DNA from: Aggregatilineales bacterium
Lineage (GTDB): Bacteria; Chloroflexota; Anaerolineae; Aggregatilineales; Phototrophicaceae
Assembly: GCA_029975765.1 (NCBI GenBank)
Contig: JARKOK010000078.1
Span: 1 to 35,400, forward strand
Length of the DNA stretch: 35,400 bases
Reading direction: 5' to 3'
The notes beneath the pieces were generated by a model. It saw nothing but the letters and a program-made list of their open reading frames with translations, was not told the DNA's origin and searched no databases. The translations under genes and the position numbers were made by a program. Positions within the stretch are counted from its first letter, which is position 1; the number at the start of each line of letters is the position of its first letter. Shown one piece after another: positions 24,186 through 33,200 of the stretch.

Positions 24186-26000
24186 CAGCGTTCGCAACTG
24201 GTACAGCTCACCATCGGTAAAACCACGCTTGCGATAGTAGTCCCGCGTGCCGATGGCAGAAATCACGGCCAGGCGCTGATAACCACGCTCGCGCGCTATC
24301 GCCGCCGCCCGTTCGATCAACTGCCGTCCCAACCCCAGATGCTGCGCCCGCCCCGGCGCGGACTCGCCCAGTTCGAGGGATTGGCCGTACACATGCACTT
24401 CACGAATCATCGCCGCGCCCGCCAGTTCCGGCGTGATGGGCGCGCCGGCTGGCAGCGACAGCCGCAGAAAACCGGCGATGTCGCGTTCCGGCGTAATGTA
24501 CTGTAAGAATACCTCATCACTGGAACTGGATGCATACCATTGTTCATCCAGGCGCAGTTCAACGGCCTCCACCTGACGAAAACGCACCTCACGCGCGCGG
24601 ATATCCGGGCTGCGTTCGCCGCTGGCCGCCAGCGCATTTTCGACCACCTGCCGGAAATTCGTCATCTGGTTGCCGACCACAATATCGGTCGAGGGGATGT
24701 CCCGCACGACGCGTGTCAGGCGGCAGTATTCCGGCGTCAGGCGGAAACATTCAACCAGCACGTGCAGCAGTTCGTCATAGGTGTAAGGCCGCCACGAACC
24801 ATCGTCGTACCGCTGCATCAGTTCGGCGCTTTCAATCAGCGAACACGGATACAGCTTCAGTTCATCTGGCCGAAAATCCGGGTCGGCGAACATCAGCCGG
24901 TAGTCGTCAATGTCGGCCTCCGGTGACGAGCCGTACAGGTTCGGCATCCAGTGGGCATGAATCTTGAAGCCGGCCTGCCGCAGCAGTTTCACAGCGCGGC
25001 GGGTGGCGGCGACGGTGTGGCCGCGTTTGTTCAGCCGCAGCACCGTATCGTTCAAACTCTGGAAGCCGATCTGCACCTTGGTGCAGCCCAACCGCCGCAC
25101 CCGCAGCACTTCTTCCTCGCTGATATGGTCAGGGCGTGTCTCGATGACCAGGCCAACGCAGCGGCAGGCCGCCGTTTCGTTCTCGCGGTGCGCCGCTTCC
25201 AGTTCATTCCACGCGGCGTATTCATCCACCGGTGACCGGTCGCGCTGGCCGCGAGCAATAGCCTGCGCCAGTTCGCGCGAGCGGCTCATTTCATCCCGGT
25301 ACACGAACTGCACGACCGTGTTATACCGTTCGTCCAGCCGCCGCCCATCAATCATAACGCTCGTCACGTTCCGTTCCGGGTGAAGCTGCGACATCTCGCG
25401 CAGCGCGGCCTCTACTTCCGCGCGGCGATCAAGGTCATTACCAAAATCATGCAGCGCGTCGAAGATGCGTTTGATAAACCAGATTTGATAGGTTTCGGGA
25501 TAAAACGACCACGTGCCGCCCAGCACGATGACTTCGATTTTGTCGGTAGGATGGCCGGTGTTGCGGTAGCTCAGCAGGCGCGTGTAGGTTTGCAGGTACG
25601 GATCGAAGCTGTTCTGTTCGGCGCGCTGCGCCCCCGGTTCGTCGGACAGGTAACTCTTCGGCATCCGTACATCGTTCGGACAGAAGATACATTCCCCTGG
25701 ACACGGGAAGGGTTTCGTCAGCACCGTGACCGGCGTAACACCGGAACTCGTTCGTACCGGCTTGCGGCGCAGGCGTTCAATGACAGTCGCATCAAACGGC
25801 GGCAAATCAGCGCCGGCGAAGGCGCGGTAGGCGCTGATGAGTTCGTCACGGCTGTACGTGCCATCGCGCCCCTTCGGATGGCGGCGCAGCAGCGTATCCA
25901 GTTGGGCACGCGTCAGTTCCGGCTGTGTGATGACAGCCGTTAAAATCGCCAGCAGCGGCTGGCGGTGGTGGTCAAGATCAAGCTGCGTGCGGTATCCCAT
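24183..26000 (-). CDS. elp3: Elp3-type tRNA U34 radical SAM/GNAT enzyme
   Basis: A 605-residue homologue of Elp3, which uses radical SAM chemistry and acetyl-CoA to make carboxymethyl groups on wobble uridine 34. The N-terminal tRNA-binding part is at residues 1-90. The radical SAM cluster motif is KPFPCPGECIFCPNDVRMPK (C-x3-C-x2-C, near residues 98-107), followed by IEVIVLGGTWSFYPETYQIW and VQIGFQSLNDTVL. The C-terminal GNAT domain has the acetyl-CoA loop HLGLGRQL and YQRLAVISAIGTRDYYRKRG. Bacterial single-subunit Elp3 is known from Dehalococcoides. Length is as expected. No Elongator partner is nearby, as expected in bacteria. Its stop codon lies in a palindromic repeat. Confidence 0.94.
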   Translation of the reverse strand: MGYRTQLDLDHHRQPLLAILTAVITQPELTRAQLDTLLRRHPKGRDGTYSRDELISAYRAFAGADLPPFDATVIERLRRKPVRTSSGVTPVTVLTKPFPCPGECIFCPNDVRMPKSYLSDEPGAQRAEQNSFDPYLQTYTRLLSYRNTGHPTDKIEVIVLGGTWSFYPETYQIWFIKRIFDALHDFGNDLDRRAEVEAALREMSQLHPERNVTSVMIDGRRLDERYNTVVQFVYRDEMSRSRELAQAIARGQRDRSPVDEYAAWNELEAAHRENETAACRCVGLVIETRPDHISEEEVLRVRRLGCTKVQIGFQSLNDTVLRLNKRGHTVAATRRAVKLLRQAGFKIHAHWMPNLYGSSPEADIDDYRLMFADPDFRPDELKLYPCSLIESAELMQRYDDGSWRPYTYDELLHVLVECFRLTPEYCRLTRVVRDIPSTDIVVGNQMTNFRQVVENALAASGERSPDIRAREVRFRQVEAVELRLDEQWYASSSSDEVFLQYITPERDIAGFLRLSLPAGAPITPELAGAAMIREVHVYGQSLELGESAPGRAQHLGLGRQLIERAAAIARERGYQRLAVISAIGTRDYYRKRGFTDGELYQLRTL

Positions 26001-26108
26001 ACGATAACGGTAAACCTGTATATCAATACGTTGGGCGGATTTAACAAACCCGCCCTCACATTTTAGCAGATGATAACGTTCAATTACAGCGCCGGTCTGC
26101 GCGGGCGT

Positions 26109-27194
26109 TTATCCCTTGAACGGTGTCCCCCGTAAATCGTGCCAGGGGCCGCCTTCGGCAAACCGCTCCGGCTGCAACACCTTCGGGCGTGGGTCTTCAG
26201 CCTGATCAAGCTGCAAGACCATCCATTTCGGATACGGCGTGCCGGGGTCAGAGACGGCGTGCAGCGCCGCAAAATCATCCGCCGTCAGGTGTAAATCAGC
26301 CGCCAGCAGATTATCTTCCAGGTGTTTCAGCGTGCGCGCCGCGACGATCACGCTGCTGATCGCGGGCTGTGCCAGCGTCCACGCCAGCGCCACCCGCGCC
26401 GGGCTGGCCGTGTGCCGGGCGGCGATTTCACGCAGGGTATCAATGATGCTGTAGCCCCGTTCCTTATCGAACGGCACGAACTGTCCGGCTTCGGCAAAGC
26501 GCGTTTGCTCTGGCGGGGGATTGCCCCGGTCATACTTGCCGCTCAAGAAGCCGCCGGCCAGCGCGCTCCAGACCAGAATGCCCATACCGGTGTATTCGGC
26601 AAAGGGCAGCCAGTCATGTTCCAGATCGCGCCCGACCAGACTGTAATACATCTGCGCCGTGACAAACTTTTCCAGTCCCAGCCGTTCCTGAATCCCCAGC
26701 GCCAGCGCCGCCTGCCACGCGAAATAATTGCTCAGGCCGATATAGCGCACCTTGCCCTGCCGCACCAGATCATCCAGCGTGCGTAAGGTTTCTTCCAGCG
26801 GTGTATTGCTGTCCCAGCCATGCACCTGGTACAGGTCAAGGTAGTCGGTCTGCAAGCGGCGCAGGCTGCTCTCCACCCCGCGCATGATGTTCACGCGGGT
26901 TGCGCCGCTGCGGTTAAAGTTGTCGTCACTCATCGGCAGCCGAACTTTGGTCGCAATGACCAGTTCCTGCCGGATGCCTTTGATCGCCTCCCCGACCTGC
27001 GTTTCACTTTCGCCCCGGCTGTACACATCCGCCGTATCTATGAAGTTCACGCCTCGATCCAGCGCGAATTTCACCATTTCGTTGGTCGCCGCCTGGTCGA
27101 GCCGCCCGACATTCATCGCCTGCCCGAACTGCATCGTTCCCAGAGACAGCGCACTCACGATCAGACCTGAGTTCCCAAGCCGCCGGTACTGCAT
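26109..27194 (-). CDS. Aldo/keto reductase
   Basis: A 361-residue NADPH-dependent oxidoreductase with the TIM-barrel fold. The catalytic tetrad is visible: Asp and Tyr in FIDTADVYSRGESE (about residues 50-60), Lys in LVIATKVRL, and His in LYQVHGWDSNTPLEETL. LVRQGKVRYIGLSNYFAWQ and the cofactor-binding C-terminal part (IIDTLREIAARHTASPARVA, ISSVIVAARTLKHLEDNL) follow. It resembles the YajO/Tas subgroup that acts on small aldehydes; the natural substrate is not known. GGAGG lies about 11 bases before ATG 27194. It follows the DUF305 gene beyond a strong hairpin, so it probably has its own transcript start. Confidence 0.93.
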   Translation of the reverse strand: MQYRRLGNSGLIVSALSLGTMQFGQAMNVGRLDQAATNEMVKFALDRGVNFIDTADVYSRGESETQVGEAIKGIRQELVIATKVRLPMSDDNFNRSGATRVNIMRGVESSLRRLQTDYLDLYQVHGWDSNTPLEETLRTLDDLVRQGKVRYIGLSNYFAWQAALALGIQERLGLEKFVTAQMYYSLVGRDLEHDWLPFAEYTGMGILVWSALAGGFLSGKYDRGNPPPEQTRFAEAGQFVPFDKERGYSIIDTLREIAARHTASPARVALAWTLAQPAISSVIVAARTLKHLEDNLLAADLHLTADDFAALHAVSDPGTPYPKWMVLQLDQAEDPRPKVLQPERFAEGGPWHDLRGTPFKG

Positions 27195-27257
27195 AAGTCT
27201 ATTCCTCCCGATGTGTAAATAGCTGAATTCTACCCCGATACACCGGAGAAAACAGCA

Positions 27258-27281
27258 GAGGCACGATCTGTCTCGTGCCTC
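27258..27281 (-). terminator. Terminator-like hairpin after the DUF305 gene
   Basis: A perfect 9-base inverted repeat, GAGGCACGA (27258-27266) and TCGTGCCTC (27273-27281), around TCTGTC. On the minus strand it lies 33 bases after the DUF305 stop and is followed by TGCTGTTTTCTCC, a short T-rich stretch. It probably ends the DUF305 message before the aldo/keto reductase gene. Confidence 0.65.
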
Positions 27282-27313
27282 GCGCGTTGATTCGTCTCAG
27301 GCGGCTATCGTAT

Positions 27314-27967
27314 TTACCCGGCCAGCGCCGCAATCATCACTTCCAGTGTATCCATCTCGGCGGTCTGGTCGGCGATAATCTGCCGCGCTAAATCCAGCAG
27401 TATGGGATGCTCACCGCGTTCCAGCAGACGTTCCGCCATGTGCAGCGCGTCGTCATGATGGTCAATCATGGCTTCCATCCAGGCAACATCATAGTTCTGG
27501 CCCTTCAGGCGGCTCAGGCCGGCCATCATCCCCATCATCATCGGTGGATCCATTCCGGCAGGCATTCCACCATGTCCCATGCTGCTGTGACCAGTCCGCT
27601 CGACCATGCCGCCCAGCATCACCCCATCAACGGTCATATCTTCCGGCATAAACTGCATCATGACGGCCATTGATACCGGGTTGTAAACCAATCCATACCA
27701 GTCCTTTAACCAGCTTTGGAGCTGGCTGATTTCGGCGCTCTGCGCGTCAATTACCGCCTGGCACAGCGTTTTCAGATCAGCCGATGCGGCGTTGGTCAGA
27801 CAGTCGTCGGCCATATCCAGCGCCATCTGGTGATGGTCAATCATTCCCTGCATAAACCGCAGTTCGGCGCGCCCCGCTCGGCCTTCAATCGCTTCGTCGG
27901 CCAACAGCGGTGTCGCGGTAACAACCAGCACCACCATCCCGACCACCAACCCTAACCACCGTTTCAT
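27314..27967 (-). CDS. Secreted DUF305 protein, methionine/histidine-rich
   Basis: A 217-residue exported protein. Start ATG 27967 is chosen because GGAGGT lies 7 bases upstream and a clean signal peptide follows (MKRWLGLVVGMVVLVVTATP, cleavage near LLADEA). Two DUF305 half-repeats share a His-His motif: FMQGMIDHHQMALDMAD near the N-terminus and AWMEAMIDHHDDALHMAERL near the C-terminus; the fold is a ferritin-like four-helix bundle. Between them lies a stretch with 15 methionines in 49 residues plus His (GHSSMGHGGMPAGMDPPMMM). Such Met/His-rich segments often bind Cu(I), and DUF305 proteins are often found near copper genes, so a copper-binding role in the cell envelope is plausible but not shown; no copper pump is in the window. 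Confidence 0.88.
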   Translation of the reverse strand: MKRWLGLVVGMVVLVVTATPLLADEAIEGRAGRAELRFMQGMIDHHQMALDMADDCLTNAASADLKTLCQAVIDAQSAEISQLQSWLKDWYGLVYNPVSMAVMMQFMPEDMTVDGVMLGGMVERTGHSSMGHGGMPAGMDPPMMMGMMAGLSRLKGQNYDVAWMEAMIDHHDDALHMAERLLERGEHPILLDLARQIIADQTAEMDTLEVMIAALAG

Positions 27968-28032
27968 TTGACACCTCCATTGATTATGATAAATCTGCAC
28001 TCGAACGCTTATAACAGAATGGCACTGCGCCG

Positions 28033-28917
28033 GTGAATACTCAAACCATTCAACGTTTAAACGCGATTAACCGTGAATTTTACCAGATCACGGCGCATGA
28101 GTTCGACCAGACACGCGGCACAGCCTGGCCGGGATGGGAGCGCCTGCTGCCGTATCTGCGACCGCCGCTGACGGTGCTGGACGTGGGCTGCGGCAACGGG
28201 CGTTTTGGCCTCTTTCTGCACGAGAAAGCTGCCAGCCCTCAGCCCGCAGTTCCGAACACTCAGAAACCGTTTGAACAGCCCTCACCCCAAACCCTTCTCC
28301 CTCAGGGCGAGGGGCAGTCTTTTCTCCCCTTCTCCCTGCCGCTCACGCCGGGCGATGAGGATAAAAAGACTTCTCAAATGACCTCTCAGCCCTCAGCACT
28401 CAGCCCTCAGCACTTCCTTATTTATCACGGCGTAGATAACAGCGCGGCGCTGCTGGAACGCGCCCGGGCGGCGCTGGCGGGACGGCCAGGGCTGACCGCC
28501 GCCTTCGAGGAACGTGACATCGTGGAGAATCCACCGGACGCGGGCAGCTACGATCTGGTGGTGCTGTTCGGCGTGCTGCATCATGTGCCGGGCTTCGCCC
28601 GGCGGCAGGACTTACTGCGGCGGCTGGCGGCGCGTGTCAAACCCGGCGGCCTGCTGATGTTTGCCGCATGGCGCTTTTATGAATACGACCGCTTCCGCGA
28701 GCGCATCATCCCCTGGCCGGCGGACATCGAAGTTGAACCGCACGATTATCTGCTGGACTGGCGGCGCGGGCAGCCGGCGCTGCGCTACTGCCATTACATA
28801 GACGATGCCGAACAGAACTCGCTGGTTGACGCCTGCGGTCTGCGCCTCGTAATGACGTATCGCGCCGATGGTCAGGATGGGCGCGCCAATGCTTACAGCC
28901 TGCTGCGGCAGGAATGA
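28033..28917 (+). CDS. Class I SAM-dependent methyltransferase with in-frame repeat insertion
   Basis: A 294-residue methyltransferase with GTG start at 28033 (MNTQTIQRLNAINREFYQIT matches the N-terminus of related proteins). Motif I is LTVLDVGCGNGRFGLFLHE (residues 47-64); the next conserved part, YHGVDNSAALLERARAAL, carries the acidic ribose-binding Asp. DLVVLFGVLHHVPG (motif IV region) and LRRLAARVKPGGLLMFAAWR follow. Normally motif I and the acidic loop are close; here about 62 residues (66-127) of Pro/Ser/Gln-rich sequence separate them, encoded by repeat-like DNA. The insert lies at a surface loop, so the enzyme may still fold. The substrate is unknown. A palindromic repeat follows the stop directly. 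Confidence 0.85.
   Translation: MNTQTIQRLNAINREFYQITAHEFDQTRGTAWPGWERLLPYLRPPLTVLDVGCGNGRFGLFLHEKAASPQPAVPNTQKPFEQPSPQTLLPQGEGQSFLPFSLPLTPGDEDKKTSQMTSQPSALSPQHFLIYHGVDNSAALLERARAALAGRPGLTAAFEERDIVENPPDAGSYDLVVLFGVLHHVPGFARRQDLLRRLAARVKPGGLLMFAAWRFYEYDRFRERIIPWPADIEVEPHDYLLDWRRGQPALRYCHYIDDAEQNSLVDACGLRLVMTYRADGQDGRANAYSLLRQE
28233..28411. repeat. Repeat-like insertion inside the methyltransferase gene
   Basis: The segment is bounded by copies of the 11-mer CAGCCCTCAGC: one at 28233-28243 and two at 28387-28397 and 28401-28411. It contains a CCCTCACCCC element leading into a near-palindrome, CCCTTCTCCCT (28292-28302) and AGGGCGAGGGG (28304-28314). Such sequence normally lies between genes. 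The reading frame stays open across it. Confidence 0.7.
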
Positions 28918-28918
28918 A

Positions 28919-28971
28919 GTAGGGGAAGACCTGTGTGTCTGCCCTGTGCGCACACGCAGGTGCGCCCCTAC
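28919..28971. repeat. Compound palindromic repeat (GTAGGGG family)
   Basis: The element starts GTAGGGG (28919-28925) and ends CCCCTAC (28965-28971), starting 2 bases after the methyltransferase stop. Its left part, GGGGAAGAC-CTGTGT-GTCTGCCC, forms one hairpin with the same CTGTGT loop as the copy at 2776. Its right part, read on the minus strand, is GTAGGGGCGCACC-TGCGT-GTGCGC. It looks like two partial copies joined. Confidence 0.75.
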
Positions 28972-29167
28972 CTTCAACGAATATGCTCTGAACATGCACT
29001 ACTGTTATCCACAAAATTTGTCCATACAACTTTCGGCTGAAAAATAATTCCACCGGTTTACCGAGGTACAATTCCGCCGCAAACCGGATGTACTCAGGCC
29101 CGGTTTCAGCGACAATTCAGCTATCTCGAAGGACATCCAACGATGTATATGTGAAAGGAAATCCACG

Positions 29168-29590
29168 ATGTCCAGCAAACGGATTCTGGTTGTCGCTCTC
29201 ATCCTGGCCCTGTCGGCGCTGCTGTTCACGCTGCCCACGCAGGCAGCTCAGGCAGCGACCTGCTCACAGTCCCATTACATCCAGTCGGGCGAAACGCTGT
29301 TCCGTATCTCGCGCTGGTACGGCACGACGGTCGCGGAACTTCAGCGCCTGAATAACCTGGGCAGCAGCACCCGCATTTACGCCGGCACGACGCTGTGCGT
29401 GAAGGCTGACGTTGTGGCCGATCCGGTCGGCAGCAAAACCTACGTCGTGAAGGCCGGTGATACCCTGTCGTGGATCGCTCGTGCTTTTGGTGTGAGTATG
29501 AACGTGCTGGCGCGGGTGAATAATATCGCCAACGTCAACCGGATTTACGTGGGTCAGGTGCTTGCCATCCCGGATTTCACCATCCAGTAA
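29168..29590 (+). CDS. Secreted protein with two LysM domains
   Basis: A 140-residue exported peptidoglycan- or glycan-binding protein. The signal peptide covers about residues 1-33 (ILVVALILALSALLFTLPTQ, cleavage near AAQAA). LysM 1 spans about residues 37-82 (HYIQSGETLFRISRWYGTTV, LQRLNNL, IYAGTTLCV), and LysM 2 about residues 92-136 (YVVKAGDTLSWIARAFGVSM, LARVNNI, IYVGQVLAI). There is no catalytic domain, so it is a binder or wall anchor only. AAAGGA lies about 10 bases before ATG 29168, and an intrinsic terminator follows, so it is probably a single-gene transcript. The 250-base gap upstream (28918-29167) holds the palindromic repeat, a lone DnaA-box-like 9-mer and TACAAT (29067-29072), a possible -10. 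Confidence 0.92.
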   Translation: MSSKRILVVALILALSALLFTLPTQAAQAATCSQSHYIQSGETLFRISRWYGTTVAELQRLNNLGSSTRIYAGTTLCVKADVVADPVGSKTYVVKAGDTLSWIARAFGVSMNVLARVNNIANVNRIYVGQVLAIPDFTIQ

Positions 29591-29607
29591 ACAACCGGAC
29601 ACTACAG

Positions 29608-29635
29608 GCCGGGGGCTGCCGCTCCCGGCTTTTTT
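29608..29635 (+). terminator. Intrinsic terminator of the LysM gene
   Basis: GCCGGG (29608-29613) and CCCGGC (29624-29629) form a stem, followed directly by TTTTTT (29630-29635). It starts 18 bases after the LysM stop. This is the cleanest rho-independent terminator in the window. Confidence 0.88.
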
Positions 29636-29727
29636 GTCGTTCCTGAGCAACTGCTAAACCGCGCGTAAGCCGCGCTTTACCTGGGCGTTCTATGTTCGGG
29701 TACAGTTCAGCTTATTACGAGGAAAGC

Positions 29728-30048
29728 ATGACTCTGATCATTAAGGAACGCCCGACCGGAGCGATCATCGCGTCCGGTGATGAAAATCGAACGGTGCGCG
29801 AGTTTGAAGGCAACTGGTACTTCGCGCCCGAAACGGTGAACATGGACCACCTCACCATTACCACGCGCACGTATAACTGCCCCTACAAAGGCACCTGTTA
29901 CTGGATTGACCTGGAAATGCCGGACGGCTTCCGCGCGCAGAACGTCGCGTGGGTTTACCAGCAGCCCAAGCCGGGATACGAGTTCATTCAGAATCAGATC
30001 GGGTTTTATGCCCGCAGCACCGCCGGCACGGTGCCGGAACGCGGCTAA
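29728..30048 (+). CDS. DUF427 domain protein
   Basis: A 106-residue small cytoplasmic protein of the DUF427 family, whose biochemical role is not established. The body (YFAPETVNMDHLTITTRTYN followed by CPYKGTCYWIDL) holds the family signature CPYKGxxxYW, and NVAWVYQQPKP fits the typical AW-Y-P segment before the C-terminal FYAR. ATG 29728 is chosen because GAGGAAA lies 5-6 bases upstream; an in-frame ATG at 29692 would add 12 residues that match nothing. It is preceded by the LysM terminator and followed by a 6-base GCCGCC/GGCGGC hairpin at 30084-30100 without a T-run, so it may be transcribed alone. Confidence 0.85.
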   Translation: MTLIIKERPTGAIIASGDENRTVREFEGNWYFAPETVNMDHLTITTRTYNCPYKGTCYWIDLEMPDGFRAQNVAWVYQQPKPGYEFIQNQIGFYARSTAGTVPERG

Positions 30049-30183
30049 CCGCCGCTTCCTGCTATAAATTCAGCGCCCCACCTGCCGCCCGCACGGCGGC
30101 TGCCCCATTCCTCAAAAACGTAAAAAGTTAACGGCGCAGGCTGATATTTTACAGTCTTAAGTTTTTGGTAATCCTTTGCGCCT

Positions 30184-30189
30184 TACAAT
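30184..30189 (+). promoter_or_regulatory. Possible -10 element for the giant surface protein gene
   Basis: TACAAT at 30184-30189 lies 52 bases before ATG 30242 in an AT-rich 193-base gap. No good -35 is present at the right distance (TTTTTG at 30162-30167 has a 16-base spacer). The same TTACAATGGA 10-mer occurs at about 2887-2896 upstream of the dehydrogenase gene, which gives this element a little more weight. Confidence 0.3.
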
Positions 30190-30241
30190 GGATATGACCT
30201 CTTTTTGTCATTCGGCTGGATTATTTTACCAGAGGCTTTAT

Positions 30242-33200
30242 ATGCACCAAGTATCCGTACAGTGGACGCGGCTAACGCTGCTGCTGCTTGTCGCGCTGCT
30301 GCTGGCACTGAGCAGTGCCGCGACCCTGGCACAGGACGAACAGGCGGAACAAACGCCTGAGTCCACCGCGCCGCTCGCCGATTCCCCCACCGATCTTCCA
30401 CCTACCGAAGTACAGCCACCCACCAGCATCCCAACCGACATCCCACCCATTGAGGCGACGGCTGAAGCTACGGTGGAGCCAACTCTCGAAGTGCCGGCGG
30501 AAACGACACCGGACGTGACCGAAGTCCCGACGGCTGTTCCGTCAGCCACGCCGCCCGGCCTGCCTGACGAACCGGCCCTCGCGCTGCTGTATGCGGACAG
30601 TTTCGCCGATGGCACAGCCAGCGCGTGGACATTGGGCGAGGGCTGGACGGTGATCGCCAGCGAGGCCGATTTCGCGCTTCAGGGCGGCAGCAGCGCGCTC
30701 GAACTGGCGCTGTACGATAACCTGCTGGACGTGGCAGTCCAGGCACGGCTGTGGTCGGCCAGCGGCGCGGCACACCTGAACGTGCGAGCCAGCGTGGTTG
30801 GCAGCTACACCGCCGAACTGCTGCCGGAAGATACCGTAAACCTGTACCGCGCCGGCGTGCTGCTGCAAACAGCGGCGGTTCCTCCACTGGAAGCCGGCCC
30901 CTGGCGCAGCCTGCGGCTGTCTGCCATCGGCGGTACGCTGCGGGTGGCGGTAGACGGCGTGGAAGTGCTGGCGCTGGAAGACCCGGCGCCGCTGCCTCCC
31001 GGTAAAATTGTGGTCTCCGGCGGCGAGAATGCCATGTTCCGGCTGGATGATGTGCAGGTATGGCTTCCCGCCGACCAGCCCATTCCACCGACGGCGGTGC
31101 TGGCACCGGCCATCGAACCGACGGCGGAAACCACGCCGGTCGTTACGCCCGAATTACCCTCAGAAGTCACGCCGGAAGCGACGGCAGTCCTGAGCGCGCC
31201 CAGAGTGATGTCCGGCGTTTTTCCGGCAGGCGCGCCGATGACCTTCGTGGTCAATACCAAAGACGATCAGGTGTATGATGGCGTATGCGATGCCACACAC
31301 TGCACCCTGCGGGAAGCGATAGAGGCGGCCAACGCCAACACCGGCGTGCAGGATACGATTGCTTTTGCCATCCCCGGCACCGGCCCGTTCACCATTTTTC
31401 CGTTTAGCTGCGATCTGCCCCCCATCGGCGATCCCGTGATTATTGACGGCTACACCGATCCGCTGGCAGAAGAAGCCACCGATGACTATCCGGCAACGAT
31501 CCGCATCGCCATAGACGGTTACAGTTCCACTGGCATGACCACGCGGGGCACTACCACCTGTTCCACTTCCCCCAACGGGTTGAAAATCATCAAGAATGCG
31601 ACGGTGGACGCCAGCGGCACCATCATACGCGGCCTGTCTATCGCCCGGTTTAAAGGTCACGGTATTCTGGTTGAGGGCGCGTCCAACGTCACCATCGAGG
31701 GCAACTTCATCGGCCTGGAAGTGGAAGGCAGCGCCGCCTATCCCAACGTGGGGGACGGCGTTCACATCAAAAATGGCCCCAATACCATGATCGGGGGCTT
31801 TACGGCTGCCAAACGAAACGTCATTTCCGGCAACACCGGCGACGGCATCGAAGTCGAAGGAACTTCGCCCGGGACACGCATCGTCGGCAATTTCATCGGG
31901 CTGGACAAAGGCAGCACCACCGATCGCGGTAATACCGGCAACGGCGTAAGAACCTCGACGGCGCTGCTGGTCGGCGGGGCTGAACCCGGCGCGCGGAATA
32001 TCATTTCCGGCAATACTCAGAACGGCGTCCTGATCGCCCTGTCCGGGGCGCATTTTTCGGAGGTAAAAGGGAACTACATCGGCCTCAATGCTGCCGGCAC
32101 GATGCGCATTCCCAACGATCTGGACGGTGTTCAGATTTTTGGCGCCGGGGCAGTCACCATTGGCGGCACCGAGGGAGTAACCGTTGGCGGCCCCTGCACC
32201 GGCGCCTGTAATGTGATTACCGGCAACGGGGATGACGGTATCGAGGTCGCGCCGGACTCACAGAATAATGGTTATACCGGTAATTACATCGCCGGCAATT
32301 TCATCGGCACGAATCCAACAGGCACCGGGCTGGTGACAACGGCGGGTGTCAGTGGGAATGCCAAAAGCGGTATCCGCATCCGGGTGTCCGGGACATGGGT
32401 CGGCGGCACCACACCGGCAGAACGGAATATCATCTCCGGCAACCAGGCCGACAGCACCACCGCTACCTATGGCATCGTCGTGCTGAATTCCACGGAAAGT
32501 CTCATCTACGGCAATTACATCGGAACCGATGTAACGGGCAGCAGCGCCGTACCCAACAAGAGCGGCGGCATTCTGATGCAGGCGCCCAACAACAAAATCG
32601 GTGACCTGGGGCCACAATTTCGTAACGTGATTTCCGGCAACAACGGCTTCGGTATCGAGGTGTCGGGCAGCGGCACCAACGCCGTCCGTATTCTGGGCAA
32701 TTATGTAGGCGTTAACGCCGCCGGTACTAACCCCCTGCCCAATGTGGGCGACGGCATCCGGCTGAACGGCGCCAAGAACAACTTCATCGGCGACCGTAAC
32801 GAACTGGGCCGTAACATCATCAGCGGCAACACCGGCGACGGTATCGAAATCACCGGCGCCGAGGCTGAGGGTAATCGAGTCCAGACCAACTACATCGGCG
32901 TCAATGCGACCAACACGGGCGCGATCCCGAACGGCGGAAATGGCGTTCGGGTAACTACCGGCGCCAAACGTAATCTGATCGGCCTGGATGCGGCGGACGA
33001 CCCCAAAACCATCCGGTTCTATAACATCATCGCCAACAACGGGCTGGCCGGCATCGCGGTTGAATCGTCCGCCTTAACCGGCATGGCTTTGATGAACAAC
33101 ATCATCCGGGATAACGGTGGCCTGGGCATTGATCTGGGCGCAGCCGGTGTGACCTTAAATGATCCCGGTGACGCGGACACCGGCCCGAATAACCTTCAGA

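Noticed and set aside
29005-29013. TTATCCACA, a perfect DnaA-box-like 9-mer
   Set aside because: Single copy, no cluster, no dnaA or dnaN nearby and no AT-rich unwinding region; not evidence for an origin.
30084-30100. Terminator after the DUF427 gene
   Set aside because: The GCCGCC/GGCGGC hairpin has no T tract; too weak to list as a feature.
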